Source: Larkinella punicea (lineage in GTDB: Bacteria; Bacteroidota; Bacteroidia; Cytophagales; Spirosomataceae). From it: a DNA stretch of 64,000 nucleotides. This document shows positions 1 to 8,385 of the stretch, piece after piece; positions within the stretch are counted from its first letter, which is position 1, and every line of letters begins with the position of its first letter. The position numbers and the translations under genes are program-made. The notes beneath the pieces were generated by a model, which had not been told where the DNA came from, did no database searches, and saw only the letters and a program-made list of their open reading frames with translations. Where the stretch lies: contig NZ_QOWE01000022.1 of the NCBI RefSeq assembly GCF_003334855.1, forward strand, positions 62,001 through 126,000, in the 5' to 3' direction.

Positions 1-331
1 TTTTCATTTCGTCAAAGCTATCACCTGGTGAGAGCGTCCCGTCATTGGCATTGATCGCAATGACCGGGTAGCCCTTCGCGGCATACTGGTGGTTCAGCGC
101 CATCATGCGATTTTCATAGGCTTGAGCGACCGGACACGTATTGCAGGTAAAAACGACAATGTACCCTTTCGTTGCCGAAGCATCACCCAGGGCCACCATT
201 TTGCCGTCTACATTCTTGAGCTTAAAAAGCATGGCTTTATCGCCCACCTGGTAACCTTGTGGTGGTGTTACAAAACCCGACAGGGTCAATAATATCAGGC
301 CGATGACACTTAAAAAAAATGGCTTTCTCAT
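1..331 (-). CDS. Thioredoxin/redoxin-like secreted protein, C-terminus cut by window edge
   Basis: Reading leftward from the ATG at 331 gives about 110 residues that run off the window start. The first ~20 residues form a signal peptide (MRKPFFLSVIGLILLTLSGF). A redoxin fold follows, with a CNTCP active-site motif after a VVFTC beta strand, matching the AhpC/TSA-type 'CNTCP' thioredoxin-like family of Bacteroidota. The likely role is periplasmic thiol redox chemistry; the substrate is unknown. It lies 23 bp downstream of a TlpA-like gene on the same strand, so both probably belong to the operon led by the MerR-type promoter near 1.8 kb. Only the N-terminal part can be judged. Confidence 0.75.
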   Translation of the reverse strand, partial: MRKPFFLSVIGLILLTLSGFVTPPQGYQVGDKAMLFKLKNVDGKMVALGDASATKGYIVVFTCNTCPVAQAYENRMMALNHQYAAKGYPVIAINANDGTLSPGDSFDEMK

Positions 332-354
332 AATGAATTTGATCGTTTGATAAT

Positions 355-846
355 TTATTGAATGAACGGCCGCAATTCGGTTTCCAGCTCGGCCAGGGTA
401 AGCCCTTTTTCAAAGGTTTTTCGCTGTTTCCGGCTGGGATCGATAATCAGCGTAAAGGGTAATGCACCCGACCAATCGGGCGAAACTTTGCCGATCCAGC
501 TATTGTAGTCAGGCTCATCGAGCAAAAGCATTTCCGGCGATTTTATGCCGGTTCTGGCAATGAATGGTTGCACCTTTTTGACGAGCTGCCCGATCCCATC
601 CAGGTTGACCAGAATCACTTTTACTTTGTCGGTGGCATGAGCCGCCGATAGCTGTTCAAAATACGGCAGTTCCGCCACGCAGGGAGCGCACCAGGTAGCC
701 CAGAAATTAACCACGAGAACCGTATCGGTCGGTCGGGTCAATAACCGCTCCAAAGCGGGATATTTTATGACCGGCATGCGCTGGGCAATACTGGCCTGCC
801 CTATCACCAATAAGGATAGGAGCAGCCACGTATGAATTGATTTCAT
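355..846 (-). CDS. TlpA/ResA-like thioredoxin, periplasmic
   Basis: 163 residues with an N-terminal signal peptide ending near SIAQ (residues 18-21) and a thioredoxin fold carrying WATWCAPC (Cys53 and Cys56), the signature of TlpA/ResA-type disulfide reductases. The DP near the C-terminal strand (LIIDPSR) also fits the fold. It would act in the periplasm on disulfides of client proteins or apo-metalloproteins; the client cannot be told. The start is ATG, with MKSIHTW beginning the signal peptide. It sits in a leftward group with another redoxin and two Cys-rich small proteins, which suggests thiol or metal stress rather than cytochrome c maturation. Confidence 0.85.
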   Translation of the reverse strand: MKSIHTWLLLSLLVIGQASIAQRMPVIKYPALERLLTRPTDTVLVVNFWATWCAPCVAELPYFEQLSAAHATDKVKVILVNLDGIGQLVKKVQPFIARTGIKSPEMLLLDEPDYNSWIGKVSPDWSGALPFTLIIDPSRKQRKTFEKGLTLAELETELRPFIQ

Positions 847-910
847 AGGTCAGTGTTGGGAAAATATGCAAAGACATACCAGGCACCTAATCAAAGGTGG
901 TTAAGCTGGT

Positions 911-1249
911 TTACGATATGACTAATGCCGTTTTTGGCGGGTGCCAGAAGTCAAAATGAGGGGCTGTGTAGGCAATTGCTGACTGCAAGATGGGTAAAGT
1001 ACGTGCCACAGCCTGGGGAAAGAGCAGAAACACAAACCCTGCCGGTACAACCGACGCAGCACATTGAGAGCAGCCGTAAAACGGATTAACCGCCTGCGCG
1101 GTTTCCGCTGCCTTTTTGGGAGAAGATGACTTTTTAGGGCAGCAATGCGAGCAGCTTTTTTTAACGGATACCCAGCCCGTTGCTCCTGCCGCCGGTAAGA
1201 GCGATAAAAGCAAAACGTAACAGGCCAGTATGAAGGCGATCCGTTTCAA
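911..1249 (-). CDS. Small Cys-rich exported protein, DUF6660-like
   Basis: The open frame extends upstream to 1366 but has no internal ATG. I place the start at the TTG at 1249, which gives MKRIAFILACYVLLLSLLP, a clean signal or membrane segment, and removes an overlap with the upstream gene. The protein is then 112 residues, with a CSHCCPKK cluster, a CSQC pair, a second hydrophobic stretch and a C-terminal FDFWHPP motif. That arrangement resembles the short DUF6660-type proteins found beside metal efflux genes in Bacteroidota. Function is unknown; metal binding through the Cys cluster is an inference. The start codon is the least certain point. Confidence 0.55.
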   Translation of the reverse strand: MKRIAFILACYVLLLSLLPAAGATGWVSVKKSCSHCCPKKSSSPKKAAETAQAVNPFYGCSQCAASVVPAGFVFLLFPQAVARTLPILQSAIAYTAPHFDFWHPPKTALVIS

Positions 1250-1340
1250 AATTGCGGCATGGATAGAAGGATAAAGGTAGAAAAAATACCCGAAATCGAA
1301 AGGATACCCCAAGCGGTAACCGTCCGGGGAAATACGGAAT

Positions 1341-1691
1341 TCAGCGGGGTTTTCCGATTTTATCAATTTCCATCACCAGATTGACCATTTCCTTGGTTTC
1401 GGCCGAGTTGCCCATTTCCAATGTAATTGGGCCATCCCCCGGCTGGATGTTCAGTTGAAAGTTTAGCCAGGGGCAGCATAGCTGTTCAAATTTGATGAAC
1501 TCAAATAGCTGGCCGCTCAAACTGCTATCCGGTTCCTGGAACACCAATTTGTAACTGTTCTTATTCTCGAGGGCTTTATCCACTTTTCTAAAAATGGTCT
1601 GATGCAGTTCGTTCATGCGTTTAATCTGCTCCCGGTCAGTGAGTTTGCAGGCCAGGGCGATTTTTTCTTTTAACTGGGCTGTGGATGCCAT
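1341..1691 (-). CDS. Small cytosolic protein with CCPW motif, metal-operon associated
   Basis: 116 residues from the ATG at 1691 (an in-frame TTG lies at 1712). It has a helical N-terminal half (KEKIALACKLTDREQIKR), then a sheet-rich half with FEQLCCPWLNFQL. Proteins with this pattern (a Gln-Leu-Phe-Glu-Phe-then-CC motif) occur beside mercury and arsenic genes in other bacteria; their biochemical role is not established. It is the first gene after the MerR-type promoter, so it should respond to whatever metal that regulator senses. A separate 40-codon frame starts at ATG 1758 and overlaps it (MKPMVFTGLACCFIR...). I do not call that frame, but it could be a leader peptide. Confidence 0.55.
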   Translation of the reverse strand: MASTAQLKEKIALACKLTDREQIKRMNELHQTIFRKVDKALENKNSYKLVFQEPDSSLSGQLFEFIKFEQLCCPWLNFQLNIQPGDGPITLEMGNSAETKEMVNLVMEIDKIGKPR

Positions 1692-1770
1692 TTTCTTTGA
1701 TGTCTGGGCCAAGCCGGATAAAGCAACAAGCCAGGCCGGTGAAAACCATTGGTTTCATGTTTTTTCGGTA

Positions 1771-1802
1771 AAGATAAACCGTGGACTATAGTCCACGGTC
1801 AA
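1771..1802 (-). promoter_or_regulatory. MerR-family metal-responsive promoter and operator
   Basis: On the minus strand TTGACC (1797-1802) and TATCTT (1771-1776) form -35 and -10 boxes separated by 20 bp. The spacer region holds a perfect 22-bp palindrome at 1778-1799 with the core GGACTATAGTCC. An overlong 19-20 bp spacer filled by a dyad is the hallmark of MerR/CueR/ZntR-type promoters, where the metal-bound regulator untwists the DNA. It points at the leftward thioredoxin/Cys-protein group. No MerR gene is visible in this window, so the regulator must lie beyond position 1 or elsewhere. Confidence 0.8.
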
Positions 1803-2333
1803 GACTACAAGCCGAAAATATTTTGATCCGACACGGCAGTACGAGCGTTTTGTTCAACACCCAACGTCTATATACTTATGAACTGACTTGTTGACCCAAA
1901 ATAGGGTCATCATTTAAATCGAGGGGTGAAAGGTTCAAAAAGCAATAAATTTTGGCCGGAAAAGAAACCTTTCTCCCCCGCCGTTGCGACGCACCACTCT
2001 GATTCCAACCATCAGAAAAACGTATGGGGCAATTGCTGAGCGATTGAATGAATTTGGTTTAAAAACACTTAGGGGCTATCCGTTTCAAGGTAGGCAAGTT
2101 ATGCGGTTGCATCAGCGAAGTATTGCGGCCATAAAAACAAAATAGTTGATTAAAATCGGGGTATCCTTTATCCCCTTTCCAATGGGAAGGATTTTATAAA
2201 AACGGAGGTTCGTCGATTAAAGTTAATTGACTCGTTCCGACGGCTATTTTTCAAAATCTGTGCTATTCAGAACTTGATTACTAAGTTATTCTGGCTCAGA
2301 AATTGCCTAACTTCGTTCGAAAGAACCTTCGAA
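1803..2333. other. Intergenic stretch, no gene seen
   Basis: About 530 bp between the MerR-type promoter and the small ORFs before umuD. No frame reads convincingly as protein and I found no repeat or RNA signature. Confidence 0.5.
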
Positions 2334-2477
2334 ATGCTACACTTCTTTGCCTATCATCCGGACGTGTATTTCATTGAATACACATCGGATGGGCCTGGCT
2401 ATACAGTCATTCCATCGGCCGCGCTGATTTGTACCTGTGACCGCCAGGAGCTTACGTTTATGTTTACCTACAATTAA
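2334..2477 (+). CDS. Small hypothetical protein (47 aa)
   Basis: An ATG at 2334 opens a 47-codon frame (MLHFFAYHPDVYFIEY...) with protein-like composition. It ends shortly before another tiny ORF and the umuDC pair. The frame stays open upstream to a TTG at 2274. I do not recognise it. It could be a remnant or a small accessory gene of the SOS-type cassette. Confidence 0.3.
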   Translation: MLHFFAYHPDVYFIEYTSDGPGYTVIPSAALICTCDRQELTFMFTYN

Positions 2478-2488
2478 TTAATACCGTA

Positions 2489-2575
2489 ATGAGGAAAAAC
2501 GATACCGAGCCGACGCTGGAAGAATTAGAGGAACAGATTCGGTACATCAATACTGTCTTCCCGCCCGAAAGCTAA
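2489..2575 (+). CDS. Very small ORF (28 aa), acidic
   Basis: ATG at 2489 to TAA at 2575 encodes 28 residues (MRKNDTEPTLEELEEQI...), an acidic amphipathic helix that begins 11 bp after the preceding small ORF stops. Spacing and composition suggest a translated pair, but length makes this uncertain. Confidence 0.3.
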   Translation: MRKNDTEPTLEELEEQIRYINTVFPPES

Positions 2576-2705
2576 AATAAACAGCCCGCATTCCCTTCGT
2601 ATAACGTACCGCTATCTCGAAAATATAATATAATTATTACATGTATTTTGGTATTATGGTAGTTTTTGTGTTATAGTTGCACAGAGCACGTTAAAATATC
2701 CTACC

Positions 2706-3155
2706 ATGATCGAATTTGAAAACCACATCCGTCTGGATGATATCCGCCGTATCGCCATCGGCAAGCGGCTAAAAATCCCCTTATTTTCCTCTTACGTTTC
2801 GGCAGGATTTCCCAATTCGTCGGAGCATTATATTACCAAAGTTTGTGATCTGAATGATCTCTGCATTGCCAATGAAGATGCCACCTACTTTGTCCGGGTG
2901 CGGGGTGACAGCATGTCTGGTGATCGGATCGATGATGGAGACTTCCTAATCGTCGACAGCTCGCAGGAGCCCAGCGAAGACAAGATTGTGGTGGTTATAC
3001 TTAATGGAGAACATGCGGTCAAGCGCATCCATTATGTCGGCGAAATGGTGGTGCTGGAGTCTTCCAATCCGAAATACCTGCCCATTTACATTCACCCGGG
3101 GGATGATTTCCGAGTCTTCGGAGTCGTCACCCGCATCCTGGTCAAGCCCGTATGA
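2706..3155 (+). CDS. umuD: UmuD-like S24 self-cleaving protein
   Basis: 149 residues of the LexA/UmuD S24 peptidase fold. The nucleophile Ser is in RVRGDSMSGD and the general-base Lys in NGEHAVKRI, with the usual ~37 residue separation. The early SAGFPN segment matches the UmuD cleavage-site neighbourhood (Ala-Gly). After RecA-stimulated self-cleavage, UmuD' partners UmuC to form translesion polymerase V. The next gene, umuC, overlaps by four bases (ATGA), so translation is coupled. The 130 bp upstream are AT-rich and probably hold the promoter; I could not identify a LexA box with confidence. Confidence 0.92.
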   Translation: MIEFENHIRLDDIRRIAIGKRLKIPLFSSYVSAGFPNSSEHYITKVCDLNDLCIANEDATYFVRVRGDSMSGDRIDDGDFLIVDSSQEPSEDKIVVVILNGEHAVKRIHYVGEMVVLESSNPKYLPIYIHPGDDFRVFGVVTRILVKPV

Positions 3156-4423
3156 ACCTGGTCGGCATTGGAGACTGCAATAACTTCTACGTGAGCTGCA
3201 TTCGAAGTTTTAACCCGAAACTAATCGGACAGCCGGTTATTGTTTTATCAAACAATGATAAATGTGTCGTCGCCCGTTCGAACGAAGCCAAAGCCCTCGG
3301 CATCCGAATGGGGCAGCCCTTGTTTCAGCTCAAGAGAAAGGTCAGTGATTATAACGTCCAGGTGTTCAGCAGCAATTATGAGCTTTTTGGTGATATGTCC
3401 CGGCGGGTATTCAATACAATTGGCCGCTTCATGGAACACACGTTTCCCTATAGCATCGATGAGCTGTTTTTTTCAGCCTCCGGTTATGAGTCGATTTACG
3501 GCAGCCACGCCGACATGGCCAGAATGATGATCAAAACCGTTGATCAGTGGACCCGCATACCGGTATCGATTGGAATTGGAGAGACCATGACGCTGGCCAA
3601 AGTAGCCAACCGACACGCCAAAAAACATCCCGAATACCAGGGCGTTTTTGTGATGGATAATCCGGAATTGCGCGAATCCATTCTGGCAGAATTTCCGGTG
3701 GGTGATTTATGGGGCATCGGCCGTCAGTATGAAGTCCTGTTAAAACAGAACGGCATCCGAACCGCCCTGGAACTAAGCCGCCTGCCCCACGACTGGATCA
3801 AACAGTTTATGACCGTGGAGGGACTACGGCTGGTCTACGAGCTTCAGGGCATTCAGTGCCGCGATCTGGATACGGAACCGCTCCACAAGAAATCCATCTG
3901 CGTTGCCCCTTCGTTTGGCCGTAAAGTCTGGAGCTATGGAACCCTGTGTGAAGCCCTGGCTACTTATTTAGCCCGCGCATCCGAGAAACTGCGTCGGCAT
4001 TCCTCGGCCGCTGGTGTCGTTACGGTGTTTATTCACACCAACCGGTTTGATAAAGTTGGCCCACACCATTCAGCCAGCCAGTCCATTACCTTGCCGCATC
4101 CTTCCAGTTCTACCATGGAGCTATTGCAATATGCTGAACCGGTATTGAAGTCTATTTATAAAACCGGTTATGACTACCAGGAGGTCGGTCTGATTCTCAA
4201 TGAGATTGTTCCGGAGGGCCACCAGCAACAGCTACTCTATAGCGACACGCCCAATCCCCGGCAGGCCCAGCTCAGCCAAGTGGTTGACAAGCTGAACGGG
4301 AAGTATGGCCGGGATAAAATTCGGCTCGGCCTTCAAGGTTACGATAAGTCCTGGAAGATGAAACAAGACCACCTGCCCCCCAGCTATACCACAAAATGGA
4401 GTGACATTATTGAGGTCAGGTAA
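3152..4423 (+). CDS. umuC: UmuC-like Y-family translesion DNA polymerase
   Basis: 423 residues, the usual UmuC length. The N-terminus GIGDCNNFYVSC carries the first catalytic Asp and the steric-gate region, and SIDELFF (near residue 103) carries the catalytic Asp-Glu pair. SNNDKCVVARSNEAKALGI is the family finger motif. Helix-hairpin-helix and little-finger regions follow, with the conserved C-terminal DKLNGKYGRDKI. Role: error-prone replication past DNA lesions with UmuD'. Plasmid-borne umuDC pairs (as in mucAB or rumAB) raise mutagenesis and survival after DNA damage. It starts inside the umuD stop codon. Nothing seems broken. Confidence 0.95.
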   Translation: MNLVGIGDCNNFYVSCIRSFNPKLIGQPVIVLSNNDKCVVARSNEAKALGIRMGQPLFQLKRKVSDYNVQVFSSNYELFGDMSRRVFNTIGRFMEHTFPYSIDELFFSASGYESIYGSHADMARMMIKTVDQWTRIPVSIGIGETMTLAKVANRHAKKHPEYQGVFVMDNPELRESILAEFPVGDLWGIGRQYEVLLKQNGIRTALELSRLPHDWIKQFMTVEGLRLVYELQGIQCRDLDTEPLHKKSICVAPSFGRKVWSYGTLCEALATYLARASEKLRRHSSAAGVVTVFIHTNRFDKVGPHHSASQSITLPHPSSSTMELLQYAEPVLKSIYKTGYDYQEVGLILNEIVPEGHQQQLLYSDTPNPRQAQLSQVVDKLNGKYGRDKIRLGLQGYDKSWKMKQDHLPPSYTTKWSDIIEVR

Positions 4424-4509
4424 AGATGCAACCGACCTTAAAAAGCAAGAAACTCCTCGATTTGGGTCTGACGAACCATTAGCCCCACATCCCGCAAATA
4501 TTCTTTTGT

Positions 4510-4827
4510 TTGTCGCGCCCTCGAGTGTCTGTAGTGTTTTCGAATCAGTCGATTACTGTGGCTGGAAATATTGCGGTAAGTGATGCTAAAGGGGATGTGA
4601 TTTTCATTGCCAGTCATGACCCACTTAAATTTGACATTGGGGGTAGTGTTTATAAATGATTTTGGCCAGCACCTCTATACACTCACCACAAAAATCTCAG
4701 GTTATCAACTGACCATGTTGGGTCTTTATGGTATCGCCACCGTTAAGCTCGCATTTTTCAAGAGGACATACCTCTCCCAGAGCAGAAGCTCTATAAGGAG
4801 CATGCTCAATGTATAACGTTAAAATAG
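4510..4827 (+). pseudogene. Probable decayed small gene, two compensating frameshifts
   Basis: Three consecutive stretches read like protein but in alternating frames. 4510-4659 gives ...VAGNIAVSDAKGDVIF, then 4650-4760 in the next frame gives FINDFGQHLYTLTTKI and GYQLTMLGLYGI, and 4765-4827 back in the first frame gives FQEDIPLPEQKLYKEHAQ. The pattern fits one ~100-residue gene broken by two indels. I do not recognise the family. The alternative is chance open frames in non-coding DNA. Confidence 0.33.
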
Positions 4828-4839
4828 AGGAAATTAGCT

Positions 4840-5463
4840 CTAATTACTGGCTACAGCCAACACGTCAAACGTGCCTGATACCTGCGGGTGTTTATTGGTG
4901 ATACCAGTGCCATACCCGCCCAGTGTTGCATTAAAATTGCCACGGATCCGGTAAAGCGAATAGGTGCCTTCCTGACGAATAATTGTTGAAGATTCGACGG
5001 TTAAGCTGCCTTGTTCGGTATTGTAAAGTTGTGGCCCAGGTAGATTTAACACCAGGTCCGAAATTTCACCACGGGGATTTGGTTTCATTAAGGTGCCCAT
5101 CGGGTACGTGCCGGCACTGATGGTTCTCATAATACTCAGAACCGCATTCGAACGAAATTCAGACGGAACCATCGAACTTTCGGCATAATTGCGAGGCTGA
5201 TTAAACGTGGCATAGATAAAAACCTCATCTCCTGCCGATGCCGTAGCCTGCACTCCCGATATCTTCCCGCCATCCTGTACACGCTCCTGACCTTCCGCAC
5301 TTACGGTAAGGTCGCCAGTTATCGAAACCCTTCCTGATCCCTTATAGCTGGCCAGGTTCGAAGGCATAACCAAATAAGCGGGTAGATCGGGTTCCGGCTC
5401 CTTATTACAGCCAGACAATCCCACAAAAAGCAACCCCACCAGCCAAATGCTGACCTTTTTCAT
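4840..5463 (-). CDS. Hypothetical lipoprotein at the end of the tra operon
   Basis: 207 residues. MKKVSIWLVGLLFVGLSGCN is a lipoprotein signal with lipobox LSGC, so the mature protein is anchored at Cys19. The rest is sheet-rich, without recognised motifs, and ends in a domain resembling small beta-sandwich proteins (YRIRGNFNATLGG). It lies 41 bp downstream of the previous tra-strand gene and is the last gene of the leftward operon. A surface or outer-membrane role in conjugation or entry exclusion is possible but only by position. The family was not identified. Confidence 0.7.
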   Translation of the reverse strand: MKKVSIWLVGLLFVGLSGCNKEPEPDLPAYLVMPSNLASYKGSGRVSITGDLTVSAEGQERVQDGGKISGVQATASAGDEVFIYATFNQPRNYAESSMVPSEFRSNAVLSIMRTISAGTYPMGTLMKPNPRGEISDLVLNLPGPQLYNTEQGSLTVESSTIIRQEGTYSLYRIRGNFNATLGGYGTGITNKHPQVSGTFDVLAVASN

Positions 5464-5504
5464 ACGATTGGTTTTAAATGAAACTACAAATACGAATCAA
5501 TGAA

Positions 5505-6488
5505 TTACTTTTTAGGACCATGCAGAATCAGATCGTTACGCTGCTCGGTAATCTCACCGTAACGCTTTTTGGCTTCACTGCTCATATTGGCTCCCAGAGC
5601 AATAGTCTGCTGATAGGTTTCTGACATCCGCATATGTAGCTCATCGATGATTTTGATACGCTCCGAATCGGTTAGCTTCAATGTTTCGGATGTATAGAAC
5701 TCGGTAGGCATCTGAAAGTTATCAACAACATAGCCAACAAGCGTAGAAACAGCCTTTCCGGAAGACACGCCGGCCAGTACGTTTCCCAGACCAGGGGCAA
5801 CGATGTTGGCCACAAGGGTTACGAGTTTACTGGCATTGCTGTTGCCCTTTATCATGGTTTGCCGGTACTGCTCATCTTTCAACTGCGCTACCTTCGTTTC
5901 CAGTTCCTGACGGGTTGTTGCATCTAACTTGTCCCAGTCTTCGGGTGCCAAAACGTTATATGAAGCCATCAAATCACTAATAGCCTGTGCCAGGTCATTA
6001 GCTGGATTCGATCCGTTATTCGAAGCGAAAGAGATATTAAAAACGGGCAACGGCGGCAACTGAATCATATTGCCGGACTTGGTAACCGTTTGAAGTTGAT
6101 CTTTAATTGCCTTAGCCTTCGCCAGAGCGCCATTATACTGCTCCATGTACTTGAACGAAAACCCATTACCGGTTGTAGCGCTAAAACCCGAATTCCCTTG
6201 TTCCAGAACACTGGCCATGTTTACGTATTTTGACCTTAGACCCCACAACTCCGTGTGCATTTTCAGAATCTCATCCACTTTGTAGTAATTCGTTACGCCT
6301 TTGGAAACCACGATCCGGGAGTTAATTTCCGCAATGGTCATTTTCTGAATCCGCTCCTGAATGATGCGAATGATTTCCAGTTTGGCAGCGGCTTCCGTGT
6401 TGGCATCACCGGAAATATTGATTTGAGCCGAGGCTGGCACCATGGCCACTATCAGGGCAATCAGAAGGAATGTGAATAGCTTTTTCAT
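5505..6488 (-). CDS. Secreted helical protein, possible TraI/VirB5-like component
   Basis: 327 residues with a signal peptide ending at ASA-QINISG (around residue 21). The protein is mainly helical, with Gln/Lys-rich coiled segments (residues 25-60 and 180-215), and a small Gly/Ala hydrophobic patch near 225-250 (VANIVAPGLGNVLAGV). CTnDOT-type systems carry a secreted helical TraI (DUF4141, VirB5-like) between TraG and TraJ. That slot is empty here, and this gene downstream of traQ could fill it; sequence similarity is not obvious to me. It shares its first six codons (MKKLFT) and upstream bases with traQ, which may be coincidental. Confidence 0.6.
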   Translation of the reverse strand: MKKLFTFLLIALIVAMVPASAQINISGDANTEAAAKLEIIRIIQERIQKMTIAEINSRIVVSKGVTNYYKVDEILKMHTELWGLRSKYVNMASVLEQGNSGFSATTGNGFSFKYMEQYNGALAKAKAIKDQLQTVTKSGNMIQLPPLPVFNISFASNNGSNPANDLAQAISDLMASYNVLAPEDWDKLDATTRQELETKVAQLKDEQYRQTMIKGNSNASKLVTLVANIVAPGLGNVLAGVSSGKAVSTLVGYVVDNFQMPTEFYTSETLKLTDSERIKIIDELHMRMSETYQQTIALGANMSSEAKKRYGEITEQRNDLILHGPKK

Positions 6489-6499
6489 GGGAATGGGGA

Positions 6500-6940
6500 T
6501 TAAGGTTTAACTTGAAAATTCAGCCGTACCGTGTCAGGCCGGGTATAACCCCGCTCCTGCATGGCCACTAAAACAACTTTACAATCACCCGCTGCGGCAG
6601 GGGTGAACATCCAGCGGGATTTGCCCAATGGAAGCGGTACACCCACCTTTTGAGGGACGGGTATCGTATCCTGTCTCAGTCGACCTAAGCCGGTTTCCTG
6701 AAAAAAGACAAGCTGATAACCGGTTTCGGAGTAATACGAATCCGTTACCAATTGCAGATCGACCCAAACCGACTGCCCCACCTTGGGCACGTTGCTTTCA
6801 GCCGCCACATTGAGCTTGATTTTATAGGGGGCTACTATTTCCAGACTTTCCGATTGGCAGCCCGGTAGTGCCAAAAGAAGCACAGAAAGAAAAAAATGAA
6901 TAGTCTTACCGTGGTAAGAGTTTGTGAATAGCTTTTTCAT
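6500..6940 (-). CDS. traQ: TraQ-like conjugation lipoprotein (DUF3872 type)
   Basis: 146 residues with a lipoprotein signal ending ALPGC near residue 28. The mature part has the TraQ pattern: a LEIVAPYKIKLNV strand, an Ig-like sheet with YQLVFFQETGLGRLR, and a C-terminal VRLNFQVKP strand. TraQ is an accessory protein of Bacteroidota conjugation apparatus, probably in the cell envelope. The start overlaps the traO stop by four bases, which supports operon membership and the call. The usual TraP primase between O and Q is absent; a Toprim primase lies on the other side of the mob genes instead. Confidence 0.65.
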   Translation of the reverse strand: MKKLFTNSYHGKTIHFFLSVLLLALPGCQSESLEIVAPYKIKLNVAAESNVPKVGQSVWVDLQLVTDSYYSETGYQLVFFQETGLGRLRQDTIPVPQKVGVPLPLGKSRWMFTPAAAGDCKVVLVAMQERGYTRPDTVRLNFQVKP

Positions 6941-7524
6941 TCGTCGTCTTTGGATGGTAAAATGATTTTAATCCCCACGCCGGCATTAAACCGGGTATTG
7001 ATGACTGATGATCGAAACAGATAGTGCTCTTTCACCCGGGCGATCAGGATTAAATTGCCGGTCAGCAGGTATTCCGCTTCGATTGCCGCAGTCGGACCAA
7101 CCACCCATTTTGAACGGTTTCCAATCATAGCCCCTTCTACCGATCGGCGATCGCTGTTCACTGATTCATAGCCACCTGCTGCACCAATCCCGGCATTGAT
7201 GATCAGCGACTGACTCACGCGGCCTAAAATCCGGGTATAAATTTCAGCGGTACCGAGCCACTGCTGCAAGGGAACGCGGTCCGCATCGTAAGCGTAGCTT
7301 TTCTGATTCATGTGAATCCCGGCTTTCCAGTAGAGGTACCGTGAATGGTATTTACTGAAGGCAATTCCGGTGAAATACCCAAAATTGTCTTGTTTGGGCA
7401 GACGAAAGCCATCCAATGCACCGACAGATACCTCGACAGCAGTCTGGCCAGTTTGGTGGAGTTGGGCATAAGCACCGGTACCGATGCCCGTCATAAATAG
7501 CGCGAAAATCCAACGTTTGATCAT
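6937..7524 (-). CDS. traO: TraO, outer-membrane-like conjugation protein
   Basis: 195 residues with a signal peptide ending in GAYAQ. The remainder alternates short amphipathic beta strands (VEVSVGALDG, YLYWKAGIHMNQ, LIINAGIGAAGGYESV, FNAGVGIKIIL) typical of a small outer-membrane barrel and of the TraO family, including the AGYE(S/T)(V/I)N segment. It lies between traN and traQ with four-base overlaps at both ends (ATGA junctions), the standard order. The exact role in the mating channel is not known for the family. Confidence 0.85.
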   Translation of the reverse strand: MIKRWIFALFMTGIGTGAYAQLHQTGQTAVEVSVGALDGFRLPKQDNFGYFTGIAFSKYHSRYLYWKAGIHMNQKSYAYDADRVPLQQWLGTAEIYTRILGRVSQSLIINAGIGAAGGYESVNSDRRSVEGAMIGNRSKWVVGPTAAIEAEYLLTGNLILIARVKEHYLFRSSVINTRFNAGVGIKIILPSKDDE

Positions 7525-8381
7525 AACGGACGAGCTGAGGCTAATTCTTCGGTTCCGATGGGTAGCGTCAACATACGCCCTCCCTCCTTTTCATTGACCT
7601 GGACCATTAATCGACGATCCTTCTCCAGGGTCATCCGGCTTATGGCAATCACTTTGGTGATCTGTTTGCGATGAGGCACGCTGTTTTCTGATGTGTTGAA
7701 AACCTTGATCAGATCGATCGGCACATCCTGAGCAACGGAGCTTTCACCCGTTTTTTTGGACTGAGAGACAAATACGTGCATAAAATCCATGTCGTAATCC
7801 AGTTTCGAATCATTGTCCAGACCCAAAACCAGAAACATCACATCATCTTTGTAGAGGATGTTTTTCAAGTGCATATTCATGCCCTGCTGCTCAGTTCCAA
7901 TGTGCTTGATACGACGTTTGGCAGTCATAGCCCGCTCTCCTAAACCATTGAGTTGATCAGCCAGGCGAGCCGGTGAACCGGTGCTTACTTTGGCCGTTTT
8001 GGGGACAACCGCGCCCATACCTACTTTGGTCAGGTCATAGGTTAGAACCAGCGGATTATCTTCATAGCTGACCAGAAAGCTGAATAGTCGGCCGTCGGAC
8101 GTAATGACCGTTAAACTACTTTCCAGAAAAGAACGGCCTATAGCCTTTATCCGGAAGACATTGCCGGCACTGGCCACCGCTTCACCGAACAAATCTTTAC
8201 TTCCCAGATCGGCATACTTGATTTCAAAAGGAAAAATCAGGTGAGTGGTTTTGTTGGAGCTAACCTTGATTGCATAGGAAGTCTGAAAAGTATTTTTATC
8301 CAGACTCTGCGAATAGGCAATCTGCGCGCGCGCGGCTCCTGCAGAAAGCAGTAATAGACCAAAAAGGAGTAGTGGTTTCAT
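7521..8381 (-). CDS. traN: TraN conjugation protein (VirB9-like)
   Basis: 286 residues from the ATG at 8381 (MKPLLLFGLLLLSAG), chosen because it opens a signal peptide and leaves only 4 bp after traM; a longer frame to 8417 would overlap traM. The mature protein has the TraN signature: KTTHLIFPFEIKYADLGS, a VFRIKAIGR strand and VITSDGRLFSFLV. TraN is the presumed VirB9-like periplasmic/outer-membrane core component that joins TraM (VirB10-like). Overlaps traO by four bases. Confidence 0.9.
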   Translation of the reverse strand: MKPLLLFGLLLLSAGAARAQIAYSQSLDKNTFQTSYAIKVSSNKTTHLIFPFEIKYADLGSKDLFGEAVASAGNVFRIKAIGRSFLESSLTVITSDGRLFSFLVSYEDNPLVLTYDLTKVGMGAVVPKTAKVSTGSPARLADQLNGLGERAMTAKRRIKHIGTEQQGMNMHLKNILYKDDVMFLVLGLDNDSKLDYDMDFMHVFVSQSKKTGESSVAQDVPIDLIKVFNTSENSVPHRKQITKVIAISRMTLEKDRRLMVQVNEKEGGRMLTLPIGTEELASARPL

Positions 8382-8385
8382 GGTG

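Noticed and set aside
6255-6479. Frames antisense to tra genes (many across 4.8-17 kb)
   Set aside because: They are mirror frames of well-supported tra genes, with overlaps over their entire length.
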